Shown in pieces: positions 15,485 to 22,660 of a stretch of 37,735 nt of DNA. A program made the position numbers and the translations under genes. The stretch's first letter is position 1. Every line of letters begins with the position of its first letter. This DNA comes from a virus. The notes below the pieces were generated by a model that searched no databases, was not told the origin of the DNA, and worked only from the letters and a program-made list of their open reading frames with translations. The stretch covers positions 1-37,735 of IMG/VR virus record IMGVR_UViG_3300009068_001395; one strand, 5' to 3'.

Positions 15485-15513
15485 ATTGTCTCATAGGTAC
15501 CGCAGATTGTCAA
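15485..15513 (-). promoter_or_regulatory. Sigma70-like promoter for the 58-aa gene
   Basis: On the minus strand TTGACA (15508-15513), a 17-base spacer and GACAAT (15485-15490), about 28 bases before the ATG at 15457. The -35 is preceded by AC, as in three of the other sites. Confidence 0.65.
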
Positions 15514-15521
15514 GTGTTGTT

Positions 15522-16349
15522 TTAAAAGAAACTTTCTAGTGTGTTACCAACTCTTTTCCAATATGTCGGTCTATTATTCCAGCAATTCGTTTCCACTTTC
15601 TCATAGCCATACTGGCGCATCTTATCATTAAACATAGTGCTCATTATCTTACCAGGATAGATTTTATCTTGGTAAACATAATTATTAAAGTGTCCTATTG
15701 CTCTTGAATTAAAAGTATTTGCAATGATAAAGTATTTAGGTTCACAGTTTTGAATCACATCCACCAAATGATCAATAGGATTATAGAAGTGCTCAAAGTA
15801 TTCTGAGGCAAAAACTAAATCTGTTTTCATCTTGTGGTCGGAAATAATTTTAAAGTTATGTTCTTGACCTAACTCAGTTGCCATTTTATACTGAGCACTC
15901 TCTTCTATATTAGTACCATATACATTAGCATTTGGAAATATATCTTTTAGTCCAGCAGTGGTATATCCAAATCCACAACCTAAATCTAATACTGTGTTCA
16001 CATCAACCATGTCCTGCACAATGCTTTTATTAGACATGGACGTGGTTGATTGAATATCTTTTAAATATCTTCTTGAATATTTAGACCAACACATCCATAC
16101 TTCACAGAAATAATATGGACTTGAATAAACAGAATAGTCTGGTACATTTGTGGTTAATGATTCATACCATCTATCTTCCAAGAGTTTCATCTCATACATA
16201 TCTTGGACATCTACGTCAATACCATCATGCGCTTTCATACATGTGAGGGTAGTTCTATATGCCACATCTTGATTAATATCGGCATGCTTGGCACAATTTG
16301 CCAAGTATTTTTTAAGTGCTTCTTTCGTGCCCTCTTCTAAAACATTCAT
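15522..16349 (-). CDS. SAM methyltransferase with clamp-binding C-terminus
   Basis: This 275-aa class I methyltransferase has the SAM-binding motif I VLDLGCGFGYTTAGL (120-134) after a ~115-residue N-terminal helical extension (EVWMCWSKYSRRYL). Motif II would be ANVYGTNIEESAQ, and the motif IV position reads DLVFASEYFEHF. There is no DPPY/NPPY or PC motif, so it is not an ordinary N6A, N4C or C5 DNA methylase. The last six residues, TLESFF, are identical to those at the end of the phage DNA polymerase, which points to sliding-clamp binding. The start overlaps the stop of the TAGT-like glycosyltransferase gene (ATGA). My inference is a base- or sugar-modifying enzyme acting on replicating DNA. 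Confidence 0.8.
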   Translation of the reverse strand: MNVLEEGTKEALKKYLANCAKHADINQDVAYRTTLTCMKAHDGIDVDVQDMYEMKLLEDRWYESLTTNVPDYSVYSSPYYFCEVWMCWSKYSRRYLKDIQSTTSMSNKSIVQDMVDVNTVLDLGCGFGYTTAGLKDIFPNANVYGTNIEESAQYKMATELGQEHNFKIISDHKMKTDLVFASEYFEHFYNPIDHLVDVIQNCEPKYFIIANTFNSRAIGHFNNYVYQDKIYPGKIMSTMFNDKMRQYGYEKVETNCWNNRPTYWKRVGNTLESFF

Positions 16350-17242
16350 GATTTAAAGTCTGTGGCAAATCTCATGCCATAATTGTTGTTACCTTCAGGT
16401 ATCTTAACATCAGGTTTCAAACGAAGTTCATTCTTCTTGAATGATGAATAGTCAACATAGTGATGCCAACGTTTGTATCTCCATACCATTCTTGCCACAT
16501 CTGGATGTAGATCGACCAACATCTGTGATTTGTTTCTGGTGCCCTCAGAGTTTACATTCTCAATCCATTTACCTTCATCAGCACCTTCTTTGTGATAGAA
16601 TTCCTCAGTGTTACCACCCTTAACCGTTTGTGTTGCCGCTTTGCCCTGCAAGAATGCATTGAACTGTATGGTGCAATCACCATCTTTCAATACTTGGAGA
16701 CAGATATCAGTATCTTCATTATACCTACCACGCCACCTATGCTTACACTTATTATCTATCAACAATGTAGAATAGATACGAGTGTTCTTCACATATGGTG
16801 GATATTTACTATTCGGCGCAATAAAAAATCTATACTGAAAGCCAGCGATTGGTACGTTCTCATAACGATCAACAAAATCTTCTGCTGCACGAAAGATGGC
16901 ACCAGACTCCACACGAACACGTTTATTTTTCTGAAGGCGATAGAAGTCTGCAATATTATCATCAAGTACCCAATGTTTCTCAGCACCAATAGATATAGAA
17001 TGATCCCAACACCAATTTCTTGCACGACCAGGACCATCGCCATGATTAGAAAACGGTGCAATCAACAAAGTCACATAAGGCCGAATATTAAATTTGTCTA
17101 ATGCTTTCTCATATAACTCTTCATCTTGTGGTTCGATAGCAATGTAATGAGGCACTTTCATTCTTGCCAACGACCGAGAGGTTAGCATCGACTCTGAACG
17201 ACCTTTAGATATAATATAAACTGGATGCTTAGGATTGGTCAT
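16346..17242 (-). CDS. TAGT-like putative DNA-base glycosyltransferase
   Basis: This 298-aa protein resembles the TET/JBP-associated glycosyltransferase (TAGT, GREB1-related) family predicted to glycosylate hydroxymethylated pyrimidines in DNA. The N-terminus carries PVYIISKGR (8-15 region), a nucleotide-binding GPGRARNWCWDH (70-81), the metal triad position DDN (94-96) and a distal acidic EDTD (176-179) after RWRGRYN. Phage and kinetoplastid relatives act with TET/JBP or other hydroxymethyl-base enzymes, but no TET/JBP gene was seen in this window. It is coupled by overlaps to a 121-aa protein gene before it and a methyltransferase after it. A protein or glycan acceptor remains possible. Confidence 0.65.
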   Translation of the reverse strand: MTNPKHPVYIISKGRSESMLTSRSLARMKVPHYIAIEPQDEELYEKALDKFNIRPYVTLLIAPFSNHGDGPGRARNWCWDHSISIGAEKHWVLDDNIADFYRLQKNKRVRVESGAIFRAAEDFVDRYENVPIAGFQYRFFIAPNSKYPPYVKNTRIYSTLLIDNKCKHRWRGRYNEDTDICLQVLKDGDCTIQFNAFLQGKAATQTVKGGNTEEFYHKEGADEGKWIENVNSEGTRNKSQMLVDLHPDVARMVWRYKRWHHYVDYSSFKKNELRLKPDVKIPEGNNNYGMRFATDFKS

Positions 17243-17594
17243 CTTCTACCCACCTCATCAAAGAATTTGCTTCACGATCCAATGCAGGATGCCAGATTGA
17301 TTTAGTTTTCTCTGTTAGATTTTGGTCAATAATTTTAGCGAACTCTTCATAGTCCTCTTTGGTACGAAAACTTATAATCAATTTTTTAAATGGAGGGTTA
17401 TCTTCATTCTCAAACTCAGGCATACCTTTCCAATGTTTTGTCCACTCAGCATTGTTGGTATCTACACCATCCTCATCCGATTCATCGTTTTCACCAAAAA
17501 ATCTATTCAGTGTTGGAGGTTGTGGTAAATCTACTTTGACACCAATAAGACTCTCATATGTGGTGGTTTCTTGAACATCAGTTTGCTTTATCAT
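17229..17594 (-). CDS. Hypothetical protein with C-terminal TKSIW motif, DNA-modification neighbour
   Basis: This 121-aa protein has a loosely structured acidic N-terminus (PTLNRFFGENDESDEDG) and a compact C-terminal domain beginning KKLIISFRTKEDYEEFAKII, followed by TEKTKSIWHPALD and a final LMRWVED. Similar small domains with 'TKSIW.P' recur in phages next to DNA-modification and ParB-like genes; I know no demonstrated function. It overlaps the deformylase gene by 17 bases and the TAGT-like gene by 14, so the three are tightly coupled. The internal LNRFF resembles a clamp-binding peptide, but this is a weak match. Confidence 0.7.
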   Translation of the reverse strand: MIKQTDVQETTTYESLIGVKVDLPQPPTLNRFFGENDESDEDGVDTNNAEWTKHWKGMPEFENEDNPPFKKLIISFRTKEDYEEFAKIIDQNLTEKTKSIWHPALDREANSLMRWVEDDQS

Positions 17595-18162
17595 TTTTCG
17601 CTTTCCTTACAATCGTCTTAATAGTTTTACTTTGTTTCTTACGTGCCATTTGTAGTGCTACTGGTTTAGCATGACTGGTAAACTTAATTCCATTTAGATG
17701 TTCCAGTTCATGTAAGAAGCATTGAGCACTTACACCTTCAAGTCTACCTTCTTTTACAATGCCATGCTCATCCATATATTCTACATCAATCCACTCTGGT
17801 CTGTCAACATTAAAAAACAATCCAGGAAAAGAAAGGCATCCTTCTTTGTTTTTGGCAATTGTTTCTGATTGCCGAATGACTTTTGGATTTAAACATACCA
17901 TTTGAAACTCATCTGTGCCTATAACAAACATTCTTTCCGATACGCCACATTGATTGGCAGATAGTCCAACACCACCATATAACTTCATGGTCATCTTCAA
18001 TCGTTTTGCCAATGTCACTAATGCTGGTGCAGGAAATCCATCTTTATATTCTGGAATTACCGTAAGCAACATGGGATAATTTTCACCAAACAATGGTAAT
18101 GGATCAAGTCTCTCTGTTGTTTGTATACCTGCTGTGGTATCAATCGTTAATATCTCGCTCAT
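17578..18162 (-). CDS. def: Peptide deformylase
   Basis: The ATG at 18160-18162 overlaps the stop of the upstream small gene (ATGA) and gives 194 aa; an in-frame ATG five codons earlier is less likely. All three deformylase motifs are present: GVGLSANQCG (family GxGLAAxQxG), EGCLS with the metal-binding cysteine (Cys109), and HELEH (His151 and His155; family HExDH). It removes the formyl group from nascent protein N-termini. Phage deformylases are known in cyanophages and other aquatic phages, where they are thought to sustain synthesis of virion or photosystem proteins. Lys/Arg-rich residues fill the C-terminal 30 positions. Confidence 0.95.
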   Translation of the reverse strand: MSEILTIDTTAGIQTTERLDPLPLFGENYPMLLTVIPEYKDGFPAPALVTLAKRLKMTMKLYGGVGLSANQCGVSERMFVIGTDEFQMVCLNPKVIRQSETIAKNKEGCLSFPGLFFNVDRPEWIDVEYMDEHGIVKEGRLEGVSAQCFLHELEHLNGIKFTSHAKPVALQMARKKQSKTIKTIVRKAKNDKAN

Positions 18163-18335
18163 TTTTCTAGTACCCATTCTTCAGCAAAGTTTTCTGCTGC
18201 ATGTAAAGTTAGAAAGTCTGAGGTATATCTTGCACCAAAACTGTCCGTGCAGGTTACAATATAATTTTTTGTCTCTTCGTCCAAAGATACGACCGCTTTA
18301 CGATCTCTATCCATGTGACCACTTATCTCTATCAT
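18159..18335 (-). CDS. Small protein, 58 aa, between gp46 and deformylase
   Basis: The ATG overlaps the gp46 stop (ATGA) and the TGA overlaps the deformylase ATG in the same way, so the gene is fully coupled. The protein (MIEISGHMDRDRKAVVSLDE..., ending EEWVLEK) reads as a beta hairpin followed by a helix (TLHAAENFAEEWVLE). It is acidic, with no known domain. Its overlap at both ends and its even amino-acid composition make it convincing as a gene. Confidence 0.75.
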   Translation of the reverse strand: MIEISGHMDRDRKAVVSLDEETKNYIVTCTDSFGARYTSDFLTLHAAENFAEEWVLEK

Positions 18336-20038
18336 TTTACTATCCTCGAAAAGTTTTTCACTTTTTCAAATTTAATTGTGTTAATAAACTTATCTTGAAG
18401 TATATCACCTTTGTGACTAATTACAAACAGATTCACACCTTCAAGACCATGTAGAATCTTCATTAGTTCTTCCGTGCCTGTGGTGTCTAAACTTGAATCA
18501 AACACTTCATCAAGTATCAGCAGATTGGTGTTGGAAGAGTTCTTTAGTTTTGCTACTGCTCTCCATGTCAACATCAATGCCATATCGATACGTTGCTTCT
18601 CACCCTCTGAGAAATTATGGTAACTAAAGTCATCACGATGGCGTGACTTGATTGTCTCTTTGAACGACTCATCAAGATTAAAGTTTACAAAAAAGTCTAA
18701 TGAAGCAAGATACTTATTGACCAACTTGTTTATGATTGGTAAGTATTGTTTGATGATCTTGGTCTTGATACCAGAATCACGAAGCAAAGATGCCGCAGTA
18801 TCATGGTAAGATTTCTCTTCAATCAAATCTCTCAATTCATTTTCTGCCGTAGTTATCTGATCATTCAATACTACCAATTCGTTGGCGTCAACATTTTCTT
18901 CCGTTGTATTTAGGTCAGCAATCTGCTTTTCTAATTTTGCAATTGCTGCTTCTAGCCCTGCTTTACCAGTTTGTTTTGTAGCAAGTTCGATTCGTACAGC
19001 ATGAAGTTTCTGCTCATCGGAACGCAAAGATGCCAGCAAAGTTTCATGCTCTGCTATCTTTGCTTGAAGGTCTGTTAGACCTGTGGTAAGTTCCTGTTCT
19101 TTTGATAATAGATTGCCCAAGTGCCCTTCTTTAAACTCCAAGGTAATGGCCTGCCTACACGTTGGGCAATCAGCATTGTGTTCATAGAAACTTCTATCTG
19201 TTCCCACTTCGGATATCTTGCTTTCAATTTTCGATTCAACTTTTTTAAACGCAGTAATCTTTTTTTCATTTTCAGGAATTTTCGAGCAGACTTCGGTATA
19301 TGTTTGTTTCTGTCGCTCCAGATCGTCAATCTCTCTATGTAGGGTGCGTATGGTTTCTCCGCAACTTTGTATCTCACTAGCATATTCGTTTACCTTTACT
19401 TCTTTATCTTCATTGAGTTTATCTTGATGCTCTTTCTTCAGAGTATACCGTTGCTTGAGTAATTCTATATCACTCTTTTTAACAATCATGCTTTCTTTGT
19501 TGACACTCAATCTCTCTCTTACCAATCCATTCATGGTAGAAAAGATTTGAATGTCTAATAAATCTTCAATGATGGCACGACGGTCAGATGCCGACAACTG
19601 CATAAACGGAGTAAAAGATGCTGAACCAAGAATGACAATCTGCGTAAATGATTTATAATTTAGTTTGACAACAAATCTTTCTAGATAATCTTGATAGTCA
19701 CGGACGGATGCATCTTGATTAATTAAAACACCGTCTTGATATATCTCAAAGATATTTGGTTTGATACCACGAATAATCTTGTACTGTTTATTACCAATAT
19801 CAAACTCAACCTCAACCACACAATCTTTACCGTTGATTGAGTTCAGGAGATTAGGTTTGTTTACATTACGAAATGGTTTGCCAAACAGGGCAAAGCATAA
19901 CGCATCAAGCATGGTGGACTTACCAGAACCATTAGTACCAACAACTAGAGTGTTGGTATTACTGTTTAGTTTTAGTTCCGTAAAATAATTACCAGTTGAA
20001 AGAAGATTCTTCCAACGAAGTGTTTTGAATATTATCAT
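18332..20038 (-). CDS. 46: Recombination exonuclease ATPase subunit, gp46 (SbcC/Rad50-like)
   Basis: This 568-aa SMC-type ATPase (T4 gp46 is 560 aa) has Walker A GTNGSGKST (34-42), two coiled-coil arms around a zinc hook CPTCRQ (Cys291, Cys294), the ABC signature FSEGEKQRIDMAL and Walker B LLILDEVFDSSLD. With gp47 it resects DNA ends for recombination-dependent replication. Its start overlaps the gp47 stop by 4 bp, as in many relatives. The order 55-47-46 on one strand resembles other T4-like genomes. Confidence 0.97.
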   Translation of the reverse strand: MIIFKTLRWKNLLSTGNYFTELKLNSNTNTLVVGTNGSGKSTMLDALCFALFGKPFRNVNKPNLLNSINGKDCVVEVEFDIGNKQYKIIRGIKPNIFEIYQDGVLINQDASVRDYQDYLERFVVKLNYKSFTQIVILGSASFTPFMQLSASDRRAIIEDLLDIQIFSTMNGLVRERLSVNKESMIVKKSDIELLKQRYTLKKEHQDKLNEDKEVKVNEYASEIQSCGETIRTLHREIDDLERQKQTYTEVCSKIPENEKKITAFKKVESKIESKISEVGTDRSFYEHNADCPTCRQAITLEFKEGHLGNLLSKEQELTTGLTDLQAKIAEHETLLASLRSDEQKLHAVRIELATKQTGKAGLEAAIAKLEKQIADLNTTEENVDANELVVLNDQITTAENELRDLIEEKSYHDTAASLLRDSGIKTKIIKQYLPIINKLVNKYLASLDFFVNFNLDESFKETIKSRHRDDFSYHNFSEGEKQRIDMALMLTWRAVAKLKNSSNTNLLILDEVFDSSLDTTGTEELMKILHGLEGVNLFVISHKGDILQDKFINTIKFEKVKNFSRIVK

Positions 20039-21105
20039 TCAGTTTCAGTATTAAGTGCTTCAACATAAAGTTCACGCATTAGTCCTTTGAGTTTATCACT
20101 TTCTACATTCAATGTCAAGTTATCTATGTATTTGGAAAGAATTGTCATGGTATCTTCCGCTTGGTCAATCAAGTCTTGATCGGCATCAATTGCTAATTCA
20201 GTAAAATTTTCAACAATGGAAATGTCGGCAACACCTGCCTTGTATAATTGATCTATCACTATATCAAAAAGAAATGGATTTGTTTTGTTTACCACTACCA
20301 CTTTAACATAAGAACCTTCATAGATTGAATAGTCGAACGTTCGGTATTGTTCTGCCATATTTTCTAAGGCATCATCATAGTTTATCTTATAGAACATACG
20401 GTATGGATTTTGAATGAATTCCATTTCACGGGTATGAGTATCAAAGATATGAAAACCTCTTGGGTCTTTGTAGTCTGACCAAGTTATTTCACCTGGAGTA
20501 CCAACGTAGTGGATGTGACCATCATTAGACTTATGATGAAAATGTCCAGAAAGAACCACATCATACTTGGATAATTTATCTTTCTCTATACCTGTGTGAC
20601 AGAATACACCACGTTCCATTTCAAAACCACGAAGTTCAAAATGACCTAAACAGATTTGTGATTTGGTTTGTTTGATTTGCTCAAAGATATCATCTTCATT
20701 ATCATCACATAACCAAGGCACAATATCAATATCGATACCGTCAAAGTTAAGTGTAGTAAAAGAATCACATACAGTAATGTTGTCATACTCGTTTAAGAGT
20801 AATTGTGATGAGTTAACCTGTAAGGTGTTTTTGAATGCGACATCATGGTTGCCCAACAATGTAATGAACCGTATACCATTGTCTTGTAATTTCTTGAAGA
20901 AATATTCACGGCAGAGGTAAAGTGAGTTAAAGTTAATAAACTTCCGACGGTCGAATAGATCACCAAGTTGTATAACGGTAGTAACATTGTGATCCTTTAG
21001 ATATGGAAAGAACGTGTTCGTGTAGAACTTCTCCATGTATTTATGAAACTCTAAAGAGTCACCACGCATTCCGTGATGCGTATCACCTAATATGCAAATT
21101 TTCAT
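20035..21105 (-). CDS. 47: Recombination nuclease subunit, gp47 (SbcD/Mre11-like)
   Basis: This 356-aa calcineurin-like phosphoesterase (T4 gp47 339 aa) has the metal-binding motifs in order: GDTHHG (7-12), GDLFDRR, LLGNHDV and LSGHFHHKS. It pairs with gp46 for DNA end processing. It starts 4 bases after the gp55 stop, and no strong Shine-Dalgarno sequence is visible, suggesting coupled translation. The stop overlaps the gp46 start (ATGA). Confidence 0.97.
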   Translation of the reverse strand: MKICILGDTHHGMRGDSLEFHKYMEKFYTNTFFPYLKDHNVTTVIQLGDLFDRRKFINFNSLYLCREYFFKKLQDNGIRFITLLGNHDVAFKNTLQVNSSQLLLNEYDNITVCDSFTTLNFDGIDIDIVPWLCDDNEDDIFEQIKQTKSQICLGHFELRGFEMERGVFCHTGIEKDKLSKYDVVLSGHFHHKSNDGHIHYVGTPGEITWSDYKDPRGFHIFDTHTREMEFIQNPYRMFYKINYDDALENMAEQYRTFDYSIYEGSYVKVVVVNKTNPFLFDIVIDQLYKAGVADISIVENFTELAIDADQDLIDQAEDTMTILSKYIDNLTLNVESDKLKGLMRELYVEALNTETE

Positions 21106-21109
21106 ATTA

Positions 21110-21646
21110 CTATTCTACATCATTTTGTAGAAAAGATTCAAGTCCTTCTGCTTTCTTTTCCTTTTTCTTCTTCTTATTTTCCTCAAAATTAAAGATGAAT
21201 TCGGAAATGTTATCGTACAATTCAAACTGTTTCATATTACCATTTTCATCTTCAAACATTTCACCTTCATCCAATAATCCAAATTGTTGAGTTGCCTTAT
21301 ACTTTACATATAGTTGTTTCTTTTCCTTCATAATTCGACGGAGAAAAGCATAGTAAATTATCTGAGTGAAGTATGCAAATGGATTCTTTGATTTGGCAGG
21401 ATCAAAATTGCGAAAGTATTGAATGCAGTTCTCAACACCATCACATATCATTTCGTCTCGGTAAGTGTATGAAATGAAGTTTGGTTTGCGAGACAGATGT
21501 TCAGCAATCTTTAGAAAGCATTCACCAATATAGTTAGGTATCTTAGGTTCTGGTCCATCTGTTTCTTTTGCGTTCGCACAGTCCTCATGATACTTAATGA
21601 GTGCTGCCAGAAAGTCTGCGTTGTTCACATAATGATTTGTAGCCAT
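21110..21646 (-). CDS. 55: Late-gene sigma factor, gp55
   Basis: This 178-aa protein compares with 185 aa in T4. The central part carries the region 2-like sequence: ENCIQYFRNFDPAKSKNPFA then YFTQIIYYAFLRRI, which recognises late promoters of the TATAAATA type. A lysine-rich segment (about 158-165) precedes GLESFLQ (168-174), the equivalent of the T4 gp55 clamp-binding tail. Binding to gp45 couples late transcription to replication in T4. TATAAATA-type boxes occur at 31958, 34477 and 37077 (variant CATAAATA). The gene lies at the edge of the sugar cassette; a coding-like remnant separates them. Confidence 0.93.
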   Translation of the reverse strand: MATNHYVNNADFLAALIKYHEDCANAKETDGPEPKIPNYIGECFLKIAEHLSRKPNFISYTYRDEMICDGVENCIQYFRNFDPAKSKNPFAYFTQIIYYAFLRRIMKEKKQLYVKYKATQQFGLLDEGEMFEDENGNMKQFELYDNISEFIFNFEENKKKKKEKKAEGLESFLQNDVE

Positions 21647-21654
21647 AATATTAT

Positions 21655-21723
21655 TTACCTTTTTAATTGCTTGACATCTTTGAGGCCAGGGTGTAAAATG
21701 CTCTTGTAGTGATTGAAATCTAA
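21655..21723 (-). pseudogene. Coding-like 22-codon remnant after the epimerase gene
   Basis: The frame of the epimerase continues after its TAA for 22 codons to another TAA, 6 bases before the gp55 start. The translation HYKSILHPGLKDVKQLKR at the end looks like a natural protein C-terminus. There is no ATG, GTG or TTG start in the segment. I interpret it as the tail of an older gene upstream of gp55 whose front was replaced by the sugar cassette. Judged by eye only. Confidence 0.35.
21671..21699 (+). promoter_or_regulatory. Possible plus-strand sigma70-like promoter (antisense)
   Basis: On the plus strand TTGACA (21671-21676), 17 bases and TAAAAT (21694-21699) match the sigma70 consensus in 11 of 12 positions. 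It points into the sugar cassette, antisense to all genes. It overlaps the coding-like remnant, so chance is a real alternative. Confidence 0.35.
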
Positions 21724-22659
21724 TTATACATTACCATAGATGTTGTTCTTAATCATTCTATAACCCGTCAGCAACTCCATAATTCCACTATCTAAATCAT
21801 ACATTGGTTCAAATCCAGTTGCTTCTAACTTAGCATTAGAAACGATGTAGTTTCTTTGATCTGGATCTTTCTTAATCTCCCCTTCAACAATCGAGAAACC
21901 AGGAACATGCTTCTTGATTATCTCACACAATTCTAACTTAGACACATTCGCAGATGAGAGGCCTACATTATATATCTGACCCTTCATTGTATCAAAATTA
22001 TAGATGGCATGAATGAATGCATCACACACATCACGGACATGGATATAATTACGTTTGAAATGTCCCTCAAATATAACAACATAACCATCATTGACTGCAC
22101 GATAGGTCAAATCATTTACTAACAAATCAGTACGCATACGTGGTGACATACCAAACACAGTTGCCAAACGATAACTGATTGAGTTCTCACGTTGCATAAA
22201 CATTTGTTCCACTACCACTTTATCTATGGCATACTTAGATATAGGACTGAGTGGTGACTCTTCAGTGCATAAATTATTCTCATCACCTGAACCATATGCT
22301 GAGTTGGTTGTAGGCATAATGATTCGTTGCTCTTTGGATATTTTATCCAGCATCATAAAGATTGCTTCTTTATTGGTAGTATCAGCACCAACCACATCTT
22401 TGTTACATAGAGGCGCACCAACTAATGCTGCCAATGGAATAATTATATCAGCATCTTTCAGCAATGGTTGGATGTGAGCAAGATTTCTAATGTCGCCATT
22501 GACCACATTGAATCGTGGGTTATGGCACAAATGATTTAAACTTGCCTGCTTGTACATAAAGTTATCAAGTACAGTTACCTTGAATCCTAAGTCTAAAAGA
22601 AATTCTGATAGGATAGAACCAATGTATCCTGCACCACCTGTCACTAAAACATTATTCAT
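21724..22659 (-). CDS. NAD-dependent sugar epimerase/reductase (extended SDR)
   Basis: This 311-aa extended short-chain dehydrogenase has the NAD(P)-binding glycine motif TGGAGYIGS (7-15) and the catalytic Tyr143-xxx-Lys147 (YAIDK), with serine/threonine 118-120 before it. The family includes UDP-glucose 4-epimerases, NDP-sugar dehydratases and reductases. In this cassette it could epimerise or reduce the keto-sugar made by its neighbours (a YerF-like step would be a reduction). It follows the dehydratase gene after one base, with AGGG upstream of the ATG. Confidence 0.88.
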   Translation of the reverse strand: MNNVLVTGGAGYIGSILSEFLLDLGFKVTVLDNFMYKQASLNHLCHNPRFNVVNGDIRNLAHIQPLLKDADIIIPLAALVGAPLCNKDVVGADTTNKEAIFMMLDKISKEQRIIMPTTNSAYGSGDENNLCTEESPLSPISKYAIDKVVVEQMFMQRENSISYRLATVFGMSPRMRTDLLVNDLTYRAVNDGYVVIFEGHFKRNYIHVRDVCDAFIHAIYNFDTMKGQIYNVGLSSANVSKLELCEIIKKHVPGFSIVEGEIKKDPDQRNYIVSNAKLEATGFEPMYDLDSGIMELLTGYRMIKNNIYGNV

Positions 22660-22660
22660 A

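Noticed and set aside
20089-20117. TTGACA-N17-TAAACT on the minus strand inside gp47
   Set aside because: Only four of six -10 positions match and it lies within coding sequence without a nearby gene start.
21036-21043. CATAAATA box inside gp47
   Set aside because: Inside coding sequence, and no late gene start follows; treated as a chance match.
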